Positions 53,102 to 61,826 of a stretch of DNA of 64,000 bases are shown in pieces. The notes under the pieces are model-generated. The model was not told the origin of the DNA. It searched no databases and saw nothing but the letters and a program-made list of their open reading frames with translations. The DNA is from Pseudomonadota bacterium (lineage in GTDB: Bacteria; Pseudomonadota; Gammaproteobacteria; Burkholderiales; Ferrovaceae). Made by a program: the position numbers and the translations under genes. How positions within the stretch are numbered: the first letter of the stretch is position 1; each line of letters starts with the position of its first letter. The DNA lies in assembly GCA_021811145.1 (NCBI GenBank), contig JAJZPN010000001.1, forward strand, positions 62,001 through 126,000, given 5' to 3'.

Positions 53102-54757
53102 TTACGAGTCACTCCAACGCTTGCGTCCCTGCCCTTGGCTCTGATTCTGTGAACGCGGACGTCTTGTAAAACCGTCTTGCTGTTTTGCTCCATCAGGAAA
53201 AAAACGTGATTGAGTATGAAGTGGTGCTTGATCACCAAACATGGGTTTACTGCGTCGCGCACCTTCTGTACGAGGACGAGCCACACCATCTGTACGAGGA
53301 CGACCTAGTCCGTCGGCGCGGGGACGACCTACTCCATCAGAACGCGAACGAGATACACCATCATGAGCTACACGTGGGCGAGCAACACCATCAGCACCTG
53401 TACGTGGGCGAGCAACCCCTTCAAAACGTGGACGTTCATCCTGTAAGAAAGCTGGCTTATCACCATCGAAACGACGTTTCTGAGAATGGCGTGGTTGACC
53501 TTCATTCTTATTAAAACCAAAAGAACGTCCGCCTCCACCTGCACCATGTCCATGACGCTGACCCTGACCTTGTGGTTTACTTTTCGCAGGTTTAATTGGG
53601 CGCTTTGGCTCAAAACCAGGAATGGTCAGTACATTAATCGATTTACCCGTAAAGCGTTCAATCTTTTTAAGATGCATAAGATCGCGACTACCTGCTAAAG
53701 AAATAGCAGTCCCTTTTTTACCTGCTCGTCCTGTTCTACCAATACGGTGAACATAATCTTCAGCCATTTTAGGTAAATCATAATTGATCACATGTGAAAT
53801 ACCAGGAACATCAATCCCTCTAGCAGCAACATCAGTGGCTACCAATACACGAAAACGTCCATGTCTTAATCCATCTAACGTTCTATTTCTCGCGCCTTGA
53901 TGCATATCGCCATGTAACGCTGCAGCACGATGCCCCATACCCGCTAAATCACTGGCTAATAAATCAGCATCGCGTTTAGTGGCCGTAAAAACAATCGCTT
54001 GATTCACTTCTGTGTCTGTAAGTAAATGCGCTAATAAACGGTTTTTATGTGCTAAATCATCTACATAATGTAAACGTTGTTCAATATTTTCATGAGAAGC
54101 ATGTAATTCCGTGGCTTCAATGCGCACAGGATTGGTAAGCAATTGGTTAGCTAAGCGTAAAATCTCGCGATCCATGGTTGCTGAGAAGAGCAAGGTCTGA
54201 CGATTTTCAGATACGGCACTGGCAATCTTTTCAACATCATCAATAAAACCCATATCAAGCATACGATCAGCTTCATCTAACACGAGCATCTCAACTTGTG
54301 ATAAATCAATGCGCCCTTGATTCATCTGATCTATTAAGCGTCCTGGTGTTGCCACTAATATTTCATAAGGTTTTGACAACATACGGTTTTGTACTTGATA
54401 GGAGGTACCACCTAAAATGGACACAATACGTACTTGTTTTAAATATTTACCGTATTTTTTAGCAGCCTCAGTGATCTGAGTGGCTAATTCACGTGTGGGA
54501 GATAAGACCAATAATCTTGGGCCACGTCCCGCTCCTTGTGTTGTCGAGAGTTTATGTAAGGCAGGCAGCATAAATGCCGCTGTTTTACCAGACCCTGTAC
54601 GTGAGGTCACCAATAAATCAGAGCCATCTAGTAAGATTGGGATAGATTGGGCTTGTACTGGAGTGGGTACGGTATAACCCGCCTCAAGCACTGCGCGCGT
54701 GATACGCTCATCCAAAGGTAAGTCATTAAAAGTTATTTCAGTGGTTTTTTCATTCAC
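53102..54757 (-). CDS. rhlE: DEAD-box RNA helicase RhlE with arginine-rich repeat tail
   Basis: ATP-dependent RNA helicase for RNA turnover and ribosome maturation. Domains: Q-motif with TFNDLPLDERI near residue 10, Walker A SRTGSGKT, DEAD in VLDEADRMLDMG, SAT in LLFSATMD, and the C-terminal helicase motif HRIGRTGRAGKKGTA. The core ends near residue 380. A low-complexity tail of about 170 residues follows, rich in Gly, Arg, Gln and His with DGVARPR-like repeats. The start is placed at GTG 54757, where the DEAD core begins (GGA upstream); a longer reading to 54865 would add 36 non-conserved residues. Confidence 0.9.
   Translation of the reverse strand: MNEKTTEITFNDLPLDERITRAVLEAGYTVPTPVQAQSIPILLDGSDLLVTSRTGSGKTAAFMLPALHKLSTTQGAGRGPRLLVLSPTRELATQITEAAKKYGKYLKQVRIVSILGGTSYQVQNRMLSKPYEILVATPGRLIDQMNQGRIDLSQVEMLVLDEADRMLDMGFIDDVEKIASAVSENRQTLLFSATMDREILRLANQLLTNPVRIEATELHASHENIEQRLHYVDDLAHKNRLLAHLLTDTEVNQAIVFTATKRDADLLASDLAGMGHRAAALHGDMHQGARNRTLDGLRHGRFRVLVATDVAARGIDVPGISHVINYDLPKMAEDYVHRIGRTGRAGKKGTAISLAGSRDLMHLKKIERFTGKSINVLTIPGFEPKRPIKPAKSKPQGQGQRHGHGAGGGGRSFGFNKNEGQPRHSQKRRFDGDKPAFLQDERPRFEGVARPRTGADGVARPRVAHDGVSRSRSDGVGRPRADGLGRPRTDGVARPRTEGARRSKPMFGDQAPLHTQSRFFPDGAKQQDGFTRRPRSQNQSQGQGRKRWSDS
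53269..53434 (-). repeat. Degenerate tandem repeat encoding DG-V-A/G-R-P-R units
   Basis: About six to seven imperfect repeats of roughly 24 bases in the 3' part of rhlE, each coding a unit such as DGVARPR or DGVGRPR with Thr, Ser or Ala spacers. The arginines suggest RNA binding or condensate formation. DNA-level repetition makes copy-number change between strains likely. Confidence 0.8.
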
Positions 54758-55073
54758 AATCAATTTTCCAATATAAAAGTGCACCCTAGGAGAATTAATA
54801 CTCACTTCTCCGAATCTCATCAGAGCACAAGATACATAGCGGAAACGTCCGCCGGTCAATGTCACTAACCGGCAAACCAGAAATTCGATGGTTGAAATAT
54901 GGAGGTCAGAGACAACTTAAGTAAACTGAGTTACTTGCGAGCACTATACCGGATTTTCAAATAGATGCAAGTTTTTTTATTGTTAGAGGTCTATAATCTT
55001 ATAGTTAATTAAGATTAGTTAAAGAATTACTCGTTACGATTGCAGAATATTCTACACAATAGGGAATGACATC
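54758..55073. other. Long divergent leader/promoter region (rhlE / IDH) with hairpin
   Basis: 316 bp without a supported gene. It contains an inverted repeat, GCCGGT (54851-54856) with ACCGGC (54868-54873), extendable on the minus strand to an 8-bp stem with a 7-base loop. That would lie in a long 5' leader of rhlE. Leaders of this size are common for autoregulated or cold-induced DEAD-box helicase mRNAs. The AT-rich part 54950-55073 should hold the isocitrate dehydrogenase promoter. Confidence 0.5.
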
Positions 55074-56108
55074 ATGAATGCAGCGCATACTAAAATTCCA
55101 GCAACACTTATCCCTGGAGATGGTATCGGTCCAGAAATTGTTGAATCAGTAGTTACTTTATTAGAAGAGATTGACGCTCCTTTTGAGTGGGACAAACAAA
55201 TAGCAGGAATGGCTGCAGTGAATGAACATCTTGACCCACTGCCTGAACCCACGCTGGAGAGTATTCGACGCACTGGACTTGCTCTCAAAGGTCCTCTAAC
55301 CACTCCGGTGGGCGGCGGTTTTCGCTCAATTAACGTGCGCTTAAGAGAAGAATTCAAGTTATATGCAAATGTCAGACCAGCCAGCACACAAATGCCAGGT
55401 GGTCGATATGAAGGTATAGATATTGTCCTCATTCGAGAAAACCTTGAGGGATTATATGTGGGTTTTGACCATTATATTCCTATTGATAATGATCCACATG
55501 GTGCAGCGATTTCCTCAGGTGTGAATACCCGTGCAGGCAGTCGGCGTATAGCTCGCTACGCGTTTGATTATGCTGTAAAAAATAACCGTAAAAAAATAAC
55601 GATTGTACATAAGGCGAATATTTTAAAAGCGCTCACCGGTATTTTTCTAGAAACAGCTCTAGAAGTAGCTAAGGATTACGGCAATTCAATTCAAGTTGAG
55701 GAGAGAATTGTGGATGCCTGTGCTATGCAACTTGTTATGAACCCCTCTCAATTTGATGTCATTTTAACAACCAACTTATTTGGAGATATTCTCTCAGATG
55801 AAATCGCCGGTTTGGTTGGTGGCCTAGGACTTGCTCCGGGAGCTAATATTGGTGAACATGCTGCTATTTTTGAAGCGGTTCATGGCTCTGCGCCTGATAT
55901 TGCTGGACAAGGTATCGCCAACCCAATGGCTTTACTCTCTGCCGCTGCGATGATGTGTGATCATGTTCAACGTAACGATCTTGGTGTAAAGATAAGACAA
56001 GCTATTCACGACGTTTTAGTCATTGACAAGGTTCGTAGCAAAGATTTAGGTGGCAATGCCAACACCAAAGAGATTACCCAAGCCTTGCTTAAACGTTTAA
56101 AAGGGTAA
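55074..56108 (+). CDS. NAD-dependent isocitrate dehydrogenase
   Basis: A 344-residue beta-decarboxylating dehydrogenase. The N-terminal nucleotide loop is LIPGDGIGPEIV. The substrate segment KGPLTTPVGGGFRSINVRLR is characteristic of NAD-linked isocitrate dehydrogenases: isocitrate-binding Ser-x-Asn followed by R-L-R. The C-terminal metal site is in TTNLFGDILSDEIAGLVGG, and the cofactor segment in EAVHGSAPDIAGQG. 3-isopropylmalate dehydrogenase is unlikely because that family has a different S/N region. It acts in the TCA cycle. The next gene starts 6 bp after its stop. Confidence 0.87.
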   Translation: MNAAHTKIPATLIPGDGIGPEIVESVVTLLEEIDAPFEWDKQIAGMAAVNEHLDPLPEPTLESIRRTGLALKGPLTTPVGGGFRSINVRLREEFKLYANVRPASTQMPGGRYEGIDIVLIRENLEGLYVGFDHYIPIDNDPHGAAISSGVNTRAGSRRIARYAFDYAVKNNRKKITIVHKANILKALTGIFLETALEVAKDYGNSIQVEERIVDACAMQLVMNPSQFDVILTTNLFGDILSDEIAGLVGGLGLAPGANIGEHAAIFEAVHGSAPDIAGQGIANPMALLSAAAMMCDHVQRNDLGVKIRQAIHDVLVIDKVRSKDLGGNANTKEITQALLKRLKG

Positions 56109-56114
56109 AGAAAG

Positions 56115-57527
56115 TTGGGAAGTACACATTCAAGTAGCTCATTAAAACTGTATTGGTTATTAGGTGGGTTGGCTGTATTAAGCCTAATCCCACCATTGTG
56201 GTTTTATGCAGTGGGAGAGGAAGGGGTTTATACCATCGGGGCGATGGAGATGTGGATGCGCCACGATTATCTGCATCAAACCACCTTTGGTGAATTGTAT
56301 AATAGACCCCCCATGATTGTTTGGGCGATCGGTATGGTGGCTTCACTTACCGGCTTCAAACAGATCGTCATTGCAGCAAGGTTAGTGAGCTTACTATCGA
56401 CATTAGGGATGGCTCTATTAACCGGCCTCCTCGCTCGTTTAGTAATCAAAGATAGAGCATTCATTTTATTCTCCAGCATCATTACGTTAACTCTCGGAGA
56501 TTTATTCTTTTATCGTGGCTGGTTAGCCTATGCAGATCCTTTGTTGGGATTTTTTACTATGGCATCAATCACACTGATGGTCTATGGTCTGAAATACAAT
56601 TCATCTTTTAAATTATTACTGAGCGCCCTATTTATTGGCGCTGCTTTTCTGACAAAATCTCTTACTCCTTTTGCCATTTGGTACTCAGCGTTGTTGATTT
56701 TATCTTGGGATCACAAGAATAAACGCCTTCATTTTTCTCGCGCTGTATGGTTGACTCTCCCCATTCCGCTGTCTATTGCACTGATATGGTTTGGTGTGGT
56801 GAATCAACACCACCAAATGGGTCAATCCATGGTGGGGGATGTCATACAAAAGGTCTTTGCATCTAAATCAATAGTAAGTTACTTGAAAAAAATAATTATT
56901 TTTCCTTTTAGTACAGCACTTAACCTCTCTCCCTGGGTACCTCTCTCTTTATTTATACTTATCATCAAACGTCGGATTGATCATCTCTTTATTCAACGAT
57001 TGTCATGGATAATTATTATCAACATACTTCCTTATTGGCTTGCTCCACAAAGCCATATTCGTTATTTGATTGCGTTATATCCGTTAATCGGAATTGTATG
57101 CGCATATTTACTATGGGAGCAGAATGAAAACTGGTACAAATGGATAAATAGACTTTTATTTGTTGTTGTAGGATTAAAACTCTTATTTGGGATTATTATT
57201 TATCCATATTACCAAATAAAAATACGCGGCTTAAATTACGTTGAATTAGCGCATGACTTATTAAAGACAGTTGAAGGTTTACCTATTTATACTAATGACG
57301 GGCGTTCAGTTGGATTAAACATAGTCAACGAGTTAGATAAAGAAAACTATCCAAAGCAATTTATAACATTACCTCCCGTAAAGTGGAAAGAAGGTATGTT
57401 GATATCAATTAATGAACTACCGAATTACCATCTTTATAAAACAATAAAAGTTACAGGAGATACTATTTATATTTACTGTCAAGGGACAGCATGTAATCGA
57501 TCATCCCATTTAAAAATGTACTATTGA
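56115..57527 (+). CDS. PMT-family membrane glycosyltransferase (GT39/ArnT-like)
   Basis: A 470-residue polytopic membrane protein with about eleven helices. The loop after TM1 has VGEEGVYTIGAMEMWMRH with the Glu-Glu seen in place of the Asp-Glu of PMT enzymes, then NRPPMIVWAIGM. It probably transfers a sugar from a lipid carrier in the periplasm; the acceptor is unknown. The start is TTG with GGGTAAAG upstream, since an ATG start would remove TM1. It converges on a lipoprotein gene with a 7-bp overlap. Confidence 0.8.
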   Translation: MGSTHSSSSLKLYWLLGGLAVLSLIPPLWFYAVGEEGVYTIGAMEMWMRHDYLHQTTFGELYNRPPMIVWAIGMVASLTGFKQIVIAARLVSLLSTLGMALLTGLLARLVIKDRAFILFSSIITLTLGDLFFYRGWLAYADPLLGFFTMASITLMVYGLKYNSSFKLLLSALFIGAAFLTKSLTPFAIWYSALLILSWDHKNKRLHFSRAVWLTLPIPLSIALIWFGVVNQHHQMGQSMVGDVIQKVFASKSIVSYLKKIIIFPFSTALNLSPWVPLSLFILIIKRRIDHLFIQRLSWIIIINILPYWLAPQSHIRYLIALYPLIGIVCAYLLWEQNENWYKWINRLLFVVVGLKLLFGIIIYPYYQIKIRGLNYVELAHDLLKTVEGLPIYTNDGRSVGLNIVNELDKENYPKQFITLPPVKWKEGMLISINELPNYHLYKTIKVTGDTIYIYCQGTACNRSSHLKMYY

Positions 57528-59071
57528 GAAGTAACTGCAAAACCAGTTGCGTTTACTCCTTGTCCTGACGCACCTACTGCAACATAAATATAGGGAACAT
57601 AGCCAAAATCTCCATTAGGAATAGATGTTCCTTGTGCAGTAGTAACTGCATTTAACGTTGACGCTCCAGTACTATTAGCGGTCCAATTAACCCCATCAAT
57701 ACTTGTATAAACGTTTCCTGAAGCACCTGTTGCAACAAACTGCGTATTATTGTTTCTTAACTCTAAATTTCGATTAAAAGCATATACACTAGTTAAATTG
57801 TCTGTGCCAACAGCAGCTGATGTTTGTTTTGTCCAAGTTGTACCATCACTACTGGTCAATATAGTACCATTATCACCAACTGCCACAACCAAAGGGGTAT
57901 ACCCTACAGGCGGAAAAACAGCTCCACTTTGTATGTAATAAGGTGAAGTATTGGGAGAACAAGCCACACCACGCAAATTATTTTGTGTAGGTATATTAAC
58001 TGAAGACTGCGTCCAAGAAGTTGCTCCTGAAGCATCTGTTGAGCGAAGAATGGTTCCGTTTGCTCCAACAACAATCCATTGGTAGCCGTAAGTTAGTAGC
58101 CCACAATTACCTACAAAGTTTAAAGCATAAAGATTTTGCGTTGTTCCAGATGTTACACCATACCAATTTGCTCCATCGGCACTATATAAAAGCGTTCCGT
58201 TTGAACCAACAATCACATTATTCGTTTGTAAAGAATTATATAATTGTTGATCAGCTGCAACTGCATAAAGAGTTTGGTTATTAACACTAGTAGGCTTAGT
58301 TGTTGCGGGACTCCAAATAGCATTTTGAGGGGCCCAATTCCCATTACTATCCAATACATCAGTTAATCCGTTATATAAATTATTACCAACTGATTGACTA
58401 TTAAAACATATTGTTCCATTAGCACCGACAACATTAAATGTACCATTATTGTAATCGGCACCATAAAGTGTATTGTTTCCTAGATTACATGCCTGAGTAG
58501 CACTAGTTGGTTGTGGCGTCCAATTTAAGCCGTCAGCACTTGTAAAAATTGAAGCATTATTTCCAACACCAACATATACATGGATAAGAGATGTATTTGA
58601 GGTGGCTACCAAAGCATCTCCAAAAGTGACTGCATTCATAACTTGGTTAGGGCAATTAGTGGTACATGATGACCATGAGTATCCAGCCAATCGAGGAGTA
58701 AGAATTAAATTATTAGACTGAGGGCCACCTGGACCATTAGGATTACCAGCATGAGCATTAACGACGACGCTTGATGGTAACCCATCAGTTAAGTTACCGA
58801 TTGTATAAGGTGGTAGGAGCGTAGTGAATCCTTGTTGAGGAACATTAGGAGGATTATTAATATCAAAAGGTTGAGAGGATTGTGTATACCATAGCCAATA
58901 ATAAACTCCATTAAGGGCTGTAAAATTAATTTGTATTTGTCCATCACCTGCAACGCCACTTATTATGGGGGGAGAGGCTGGACTTCCACCACCACCACCA
59001 CCACAACTTGCTAAAAGAACCGAAAATACCAAAATAATAATCCACTTATCCAAAATATACTTCTTCAACAT
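57521..59071 (-). CDS. Repeat-containing lipoprotein (YCF48/BNR-like repeats)
   Basis: Unrecognised 516-residue predicted lipoprotein. The start is taken at 59071: MLKKYIL, then a hydrophobic signal ending LLASC (Cys23), followed by six Gly residues. The body has about six repeats of the form ILTSSDGTTWTKQ (VYTSIDGVNW, LLYSADGANW, IFTSADGLNW and others), each followed by a Val-Ala-Val-Gly-like strand, as in BNR/YCF48 beta-propellers. A fibronectin-like segment may precede them. It lies 104 bp from gspF, so export or surface display by the adjacent type II system is an attractive inference. The substrate is unknown. Confidence 0.7.
   Translation of the reverse strand: MLKKYILDKWIIILVFSVLLASCGGGGGGSPASPPIISGVAGDGQIQINFTALNGVYYWLWYTQSSQPFDINNPPNVPQQGFTTLLPPYTIGNLTDGLPSSVVVNAHAGNPNGPGGPQSNNLILTPRLAGYSWSSCTTNCPNQVMNAVTFGDALVATSNTSLIHVYVGVGNNASIFTSADGLNWTPQPTSATQACNLGNNTLYGADYNNGTFNVVGANGTICFNSQSVGNNLYNGLTDVLDSNGNWAPQNAIWSPATTKPTSVNNQTLYAVAADQQLYNSLQTNNVIVGSNGTLLYSADGANWYGVTSGTTQNLYALNFVGNCGLLTYGYQWIVVGANGTILRSTDASGATSWTQSSVNIPTQNNLRGVACSPNTSPYYIQSGAVFPPVGYTPLVVAVGDNGTILTSSDGTTWTKQTSAAVGTDNLTSVYAFNRNLELRNNNTQFVATGASGNVYTSIDGVNWTANSTGASTLNAVTTAQGTSIPNGDFGYVPYIYVAVGASGQGVNATGFAVTSQ
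58984..59004 (-). repeat. CCA/GGT-type microsatellite encoding poly-Gly after lipobox
   Basis: A short triplet run (about six CCA units, 58986-59004) encodes the glycines just after the lipidated Cys. Slippage in units of three would lengthen or shorten the tether without changing the frame. Confidence 0.6.
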
Positions 59072-59175
59072 AAATACCACTTTATAAAAATTAATTAACC
59101 AACCAGGGATAAAAATTACTTTTATAGCCAAACAGTATTCTGCCTTATGCTTTAAGATTAAACAACTTTCTTAAC

Positions 59176-60390
59176 TTAATGAATCATCTGATTGATTTCC
59201 ATAATAGGCATCATGACCGCTAACACGATGGTTGCTACCATCAATCCCATAAATAAAATTAGTAAGGGTTCTAACAAAGTGGTCATTAATAATAAACGCC
59301 TTTCTAAATCCCGAGACTCAGATTGTGCTGCCCGATGTAACATTTCTGATAATTGACCGGTACTCTCGCCAGATTGAATTAACTGCAATAAAACAGGAGG
59401 AAATTGATTGTACACAGCAAGCGCCTTTGCTAAACCACTTCCCTCACGTACTCTTGATGCTGCATCAATGATGTTTGCTCTTAATGAAGAATTAGTCAGG
59501 GTGTCAGCTGCTCCCATTAATGCCGCTAGAATTGGCACACCACTTGTTACTAAAATAGAGAGCGTACTCGCAAAACGCTCCGTATTGTAGCCTCTAATTA
59601 ATCGACCTAACAAAGGTAAAGTCAGTAACCGTTGATCCCAATTAAGACGCATGACTGGATTTAATAATAATCGTTTTAAAAACCCAATCAATAATACGAT
59701 AACTAACACAATTAACCATCCCCAGTGAACCAATAAATCGGAAATAGCAATCATAATGCGCGTTAACAGGGGTAATGTTTGGTGATTATGAATAAATACT
59801 GAGACCACCTGTGGCACCACATGAGTCATTAAGAAAGTAACAATTCCCACGGCAACAAAGGAGACTATTGCAGGATAAGCGAATGCCATTATGACTTTTT
59901 GTGTTAACTGATCGCGCGATTCCGCATAATCAGCCACCTTTTCCATGACCCATCCCAGTTGACCACTCTGCTCTCCCGCTGCAACTAATGCAATTAAAGT
60001 CCCTGGAAAATGCCTTGATTGCTCGTTTAAGGCTGCACCTAATGTGGAACCTGATACCACTGATGAACGAAGTGCTAATACAATCTGCGATACAAATGGT
60101 TTTTCAGTTTCACGGGCCAAAGTACTTAATGCATCATCAAGAGCAATACCAGCATTAAGAAGGCTTGCTAATTGACGTAATAGTAAAACACGGTCACTTG
60201 ATGAAAGTTTTTTTTGAAATAAAGAAAATCCAGTAGAGGGTTTATTTTTTTCTTCTACTGCATCCACTTTAATAGTCAGTATTCCTCTGGATTTGAGTAG
60301 GCTTCTTGCATGACGCAGTGTTTCAGCCTCAATGTTACCTGTCTGTTCTGTGCCATCTTGGTCAACTCCAGTAAAATAAAATAATGGCAT
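59176..60390 (-). CDS. gspF: Type II secretion inner-membrane platform protein GspF
   Basis: A 404-residue platform protein of the type II secretion system, with two GspF domains of about 120 residues (near 70-190 and 275-395) and three membrane helices. Typical segments: LLRQLASLLNAGIALDDAL near residue 70, and later FASTLSILVTSGVPILAAL. The stop/start overlap TAATG with gspE shows translational coupling. It is the last gene of the gspD-E-F run seen here. Confidence 0.92.
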   Translation of the reverse strand: MPLFYFTGVDQDGTEQTGNIEAETLRHARSLLKSRGILTIKVDAVEEKNKPSTGFSLFQKKLSSSDRVLLLRQLASLLNAGIALDDALSTLARETEKPFVSQIVLALRSSVVSGSTLGAALNEQSRHFPGTLIALVAAGEQSGQLGWVMEKVADYAESRDQLTQKVIMAFAYPAIVSFVAVGIVTFLMTHVVPQVVSVFIHNHQTLPLLTRIMIAISDLLVHWGWLIVLVIVLLIGFLKRLLLNPVMRLNWDQRLLTLPLLGRLIRGYNTERFASTLSILVTSGVPILAALMGAADTLTNSSLRANIIDAASRVREGSGLAKALAVYNQFPPVLLQLIQSGESTGQLSEMLHRAAQSESRDLERRLLLMTTLLEPLLILFMGLMVATIVLAVMMPIMEINQMIH

Positions 60391-61826
60391 TATTCACTAC
60401 CAGTAACACGAATTAATTCTTCTTGTGTAGTGATACCCATATCAACTAAACGCTGTCCATCTTGTTTCAAAGTCACCAAACCTTGCTTTTGAGCATACTG
60501 TCTCATTTGGTCTTCGCTGGCCTGTTGGTGAATCAAGCGGCGTAATTCATCATCGAGTATTAATAACTCATAAATACCCGTTCTACCTAAGTAGCCTGTT
60601 TTACCACAATGATCACAATGATTTGATTCATCTATCTCAGCATGGCAAACAGTACACGCTCGTCTCACTAAACGTTGTCCTAACACCCCGATTAAGGAAC
60701 TAGCTAATAAAAAGGGTTCCACACCCATATCAATCAAACGGGTTATAGCGCTCACTGCATCATTAGTATGCAAAGTGGCTAATACAAGATGTCCGGTAAG
60801 ACTTGCTTGTACTGCAATTTGAGCTGTTTCTGCATCACGAATTTCACCGATCATTATGACATCAGGGTCTTGACGTAAAATAGCTCTTAATGCCTTAGCG
60901 AAGGTCATCTCTATTCGGGGATTTACCTGAGTTTGTCCTATACCATCAATGTTGTACTCAATCGGATCTTCAACAGTCATAATGTTAGTACTATGATGAT
61001 CGAGACGGCTTAATGCAGCGTAGAGAGTGGTTGTTTTTCCACTACCAGTAGGTCCTGTCACGAGGATAATGCCATGGGGGCGTAAAATTAAACGATCAAA
61101 CTGATTTAATGTGTTTGATGCCATACCAAGATGGGTTAAGTTAAGCTTTCCACCTTCTTTATCTAATAATCTTAGTACCGCTCTTTCGCCAAAACCTGTA
61201 GGAATAGTTGATACGCGAATATCAAGAGCCTTACCAGCAACACGTAATGCAATACGACCATCTTGAGGTAATCTTTTTTCAGCAATATCAAGCTGTGCCA
61301 TGATTTTAATACGCGAGACCAAGGCTGCATGTAAAGCCTTTTTGGGTCGCACCACATCACGTAGTGTGCCGTCGATTCTAAAGCGCACAACTGAAGTGTG
61401 TTCACCAGGTTCAATATGAATATCTGAAGCCCCCTGTCGCGACGCTTGAGATAACAATGCATTAATCATACGAATAATCGGTGCATCATCCCGAGATTCA
61501 AGTATGTCTTCCACTGCAGGAATATCTTGCATCAGACGCGAAAGATCTACCTCTTCTTCAGCTTGCCCAACCACTTGAGCGGCCTCACTGCCTGCATAAC
61601 TACTATAAGCCTCAGTGAGTGCCTGTTGCCATACATCATCTGCAATTAATTGAATAGTAACGTCACTGAAGTAGCGTTGTATTTCAGTAATAGCCTGACT
61701 TGAAGTCTTAGAATTAACCCAAACAAGTAGTCCATTTTGCGACTGTCCTACTACCAACACTTGATGCTGTTTAGCAAAATTGTAAGGCAGCAATGTAGCG
61801 GCGATAGCAGAGATCACCTCACTCAT
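60390..61826 (-). CDS. gspE: Type II secretion ATPase GspE
   Basis: Hexameric cytoplasmic ATPase of type II secretion, 478 residues. Walker [11 protein letters not shown] near residue 261, the Asp-box and His-box regions ([10 protein letters not shown] and [11 protein letters not shown]), and a C-terminal tetracysteine zinc motif [11 protein letters not shown]...CDHC near residues 405-420. The N-terminal domain (about 120 residues) is of the short form. TAATG overlaps link it to gspD above and gspF below. Confidence 0.93.
   Translation of the reverse strand: MSEVISAIAATLLPYNFAKQHQVLVVGQSQNGLLVWVNSKTSSQAITEIQRYFSDVTIQLIADDVWQQALTEAYSSYAGSEAAQVVGQAEEEVDLSRLMQDIPAVEDILESRDDAPIIRMINALLSQASRQGASDIHIEPGEHTSVVRFRIDGTLRDVVRPKKALHAALVSRIKIMAQLDIAEKRLPQDGRIALRVAGKALDIRVSTIPTGFGERAVLRLLDKEGGKLNLTHLGMASNTLNQFDRLILRPHGIILVTGPTGSGKTTTLYAALSRLDHHSTNIMTVEDPIEYNIDGIGQTQVNPRIEMTFAKALRAILRQDPDVIMIGEIRDAETAQIAVQASLTGHLVLATLHTNDAVSAITRLIDMGVEPFLLASSLIGVLGQRLVRRACTVCHAEIDESNHCDHCGKTGYLGRTGIYELLILDDELRRLIHQQASEDQMRQYAQKQGLVTLKQDGQRLVDMGITTQEELIRVTGSE

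Noticed and set aside
53185-53514. 109-codon plus-strand frame opposite the rhlE repeats
   Set aside because: It is an antisense reading of the repetitive tail and has the His/Glu/Leu-rich composition that follows from that repeat.
54758-54865. N-terminal extension of RhlE to 54865
   Set aside because: The added 36 residues have no helicase similarity, and the GTG at 54757 sits just before the conserved Q-motif region.
61172-61462. 96-codon frame inside gspE
   Set aside because: Same-strand shadow in another frame of the well-conserved ATPase core.
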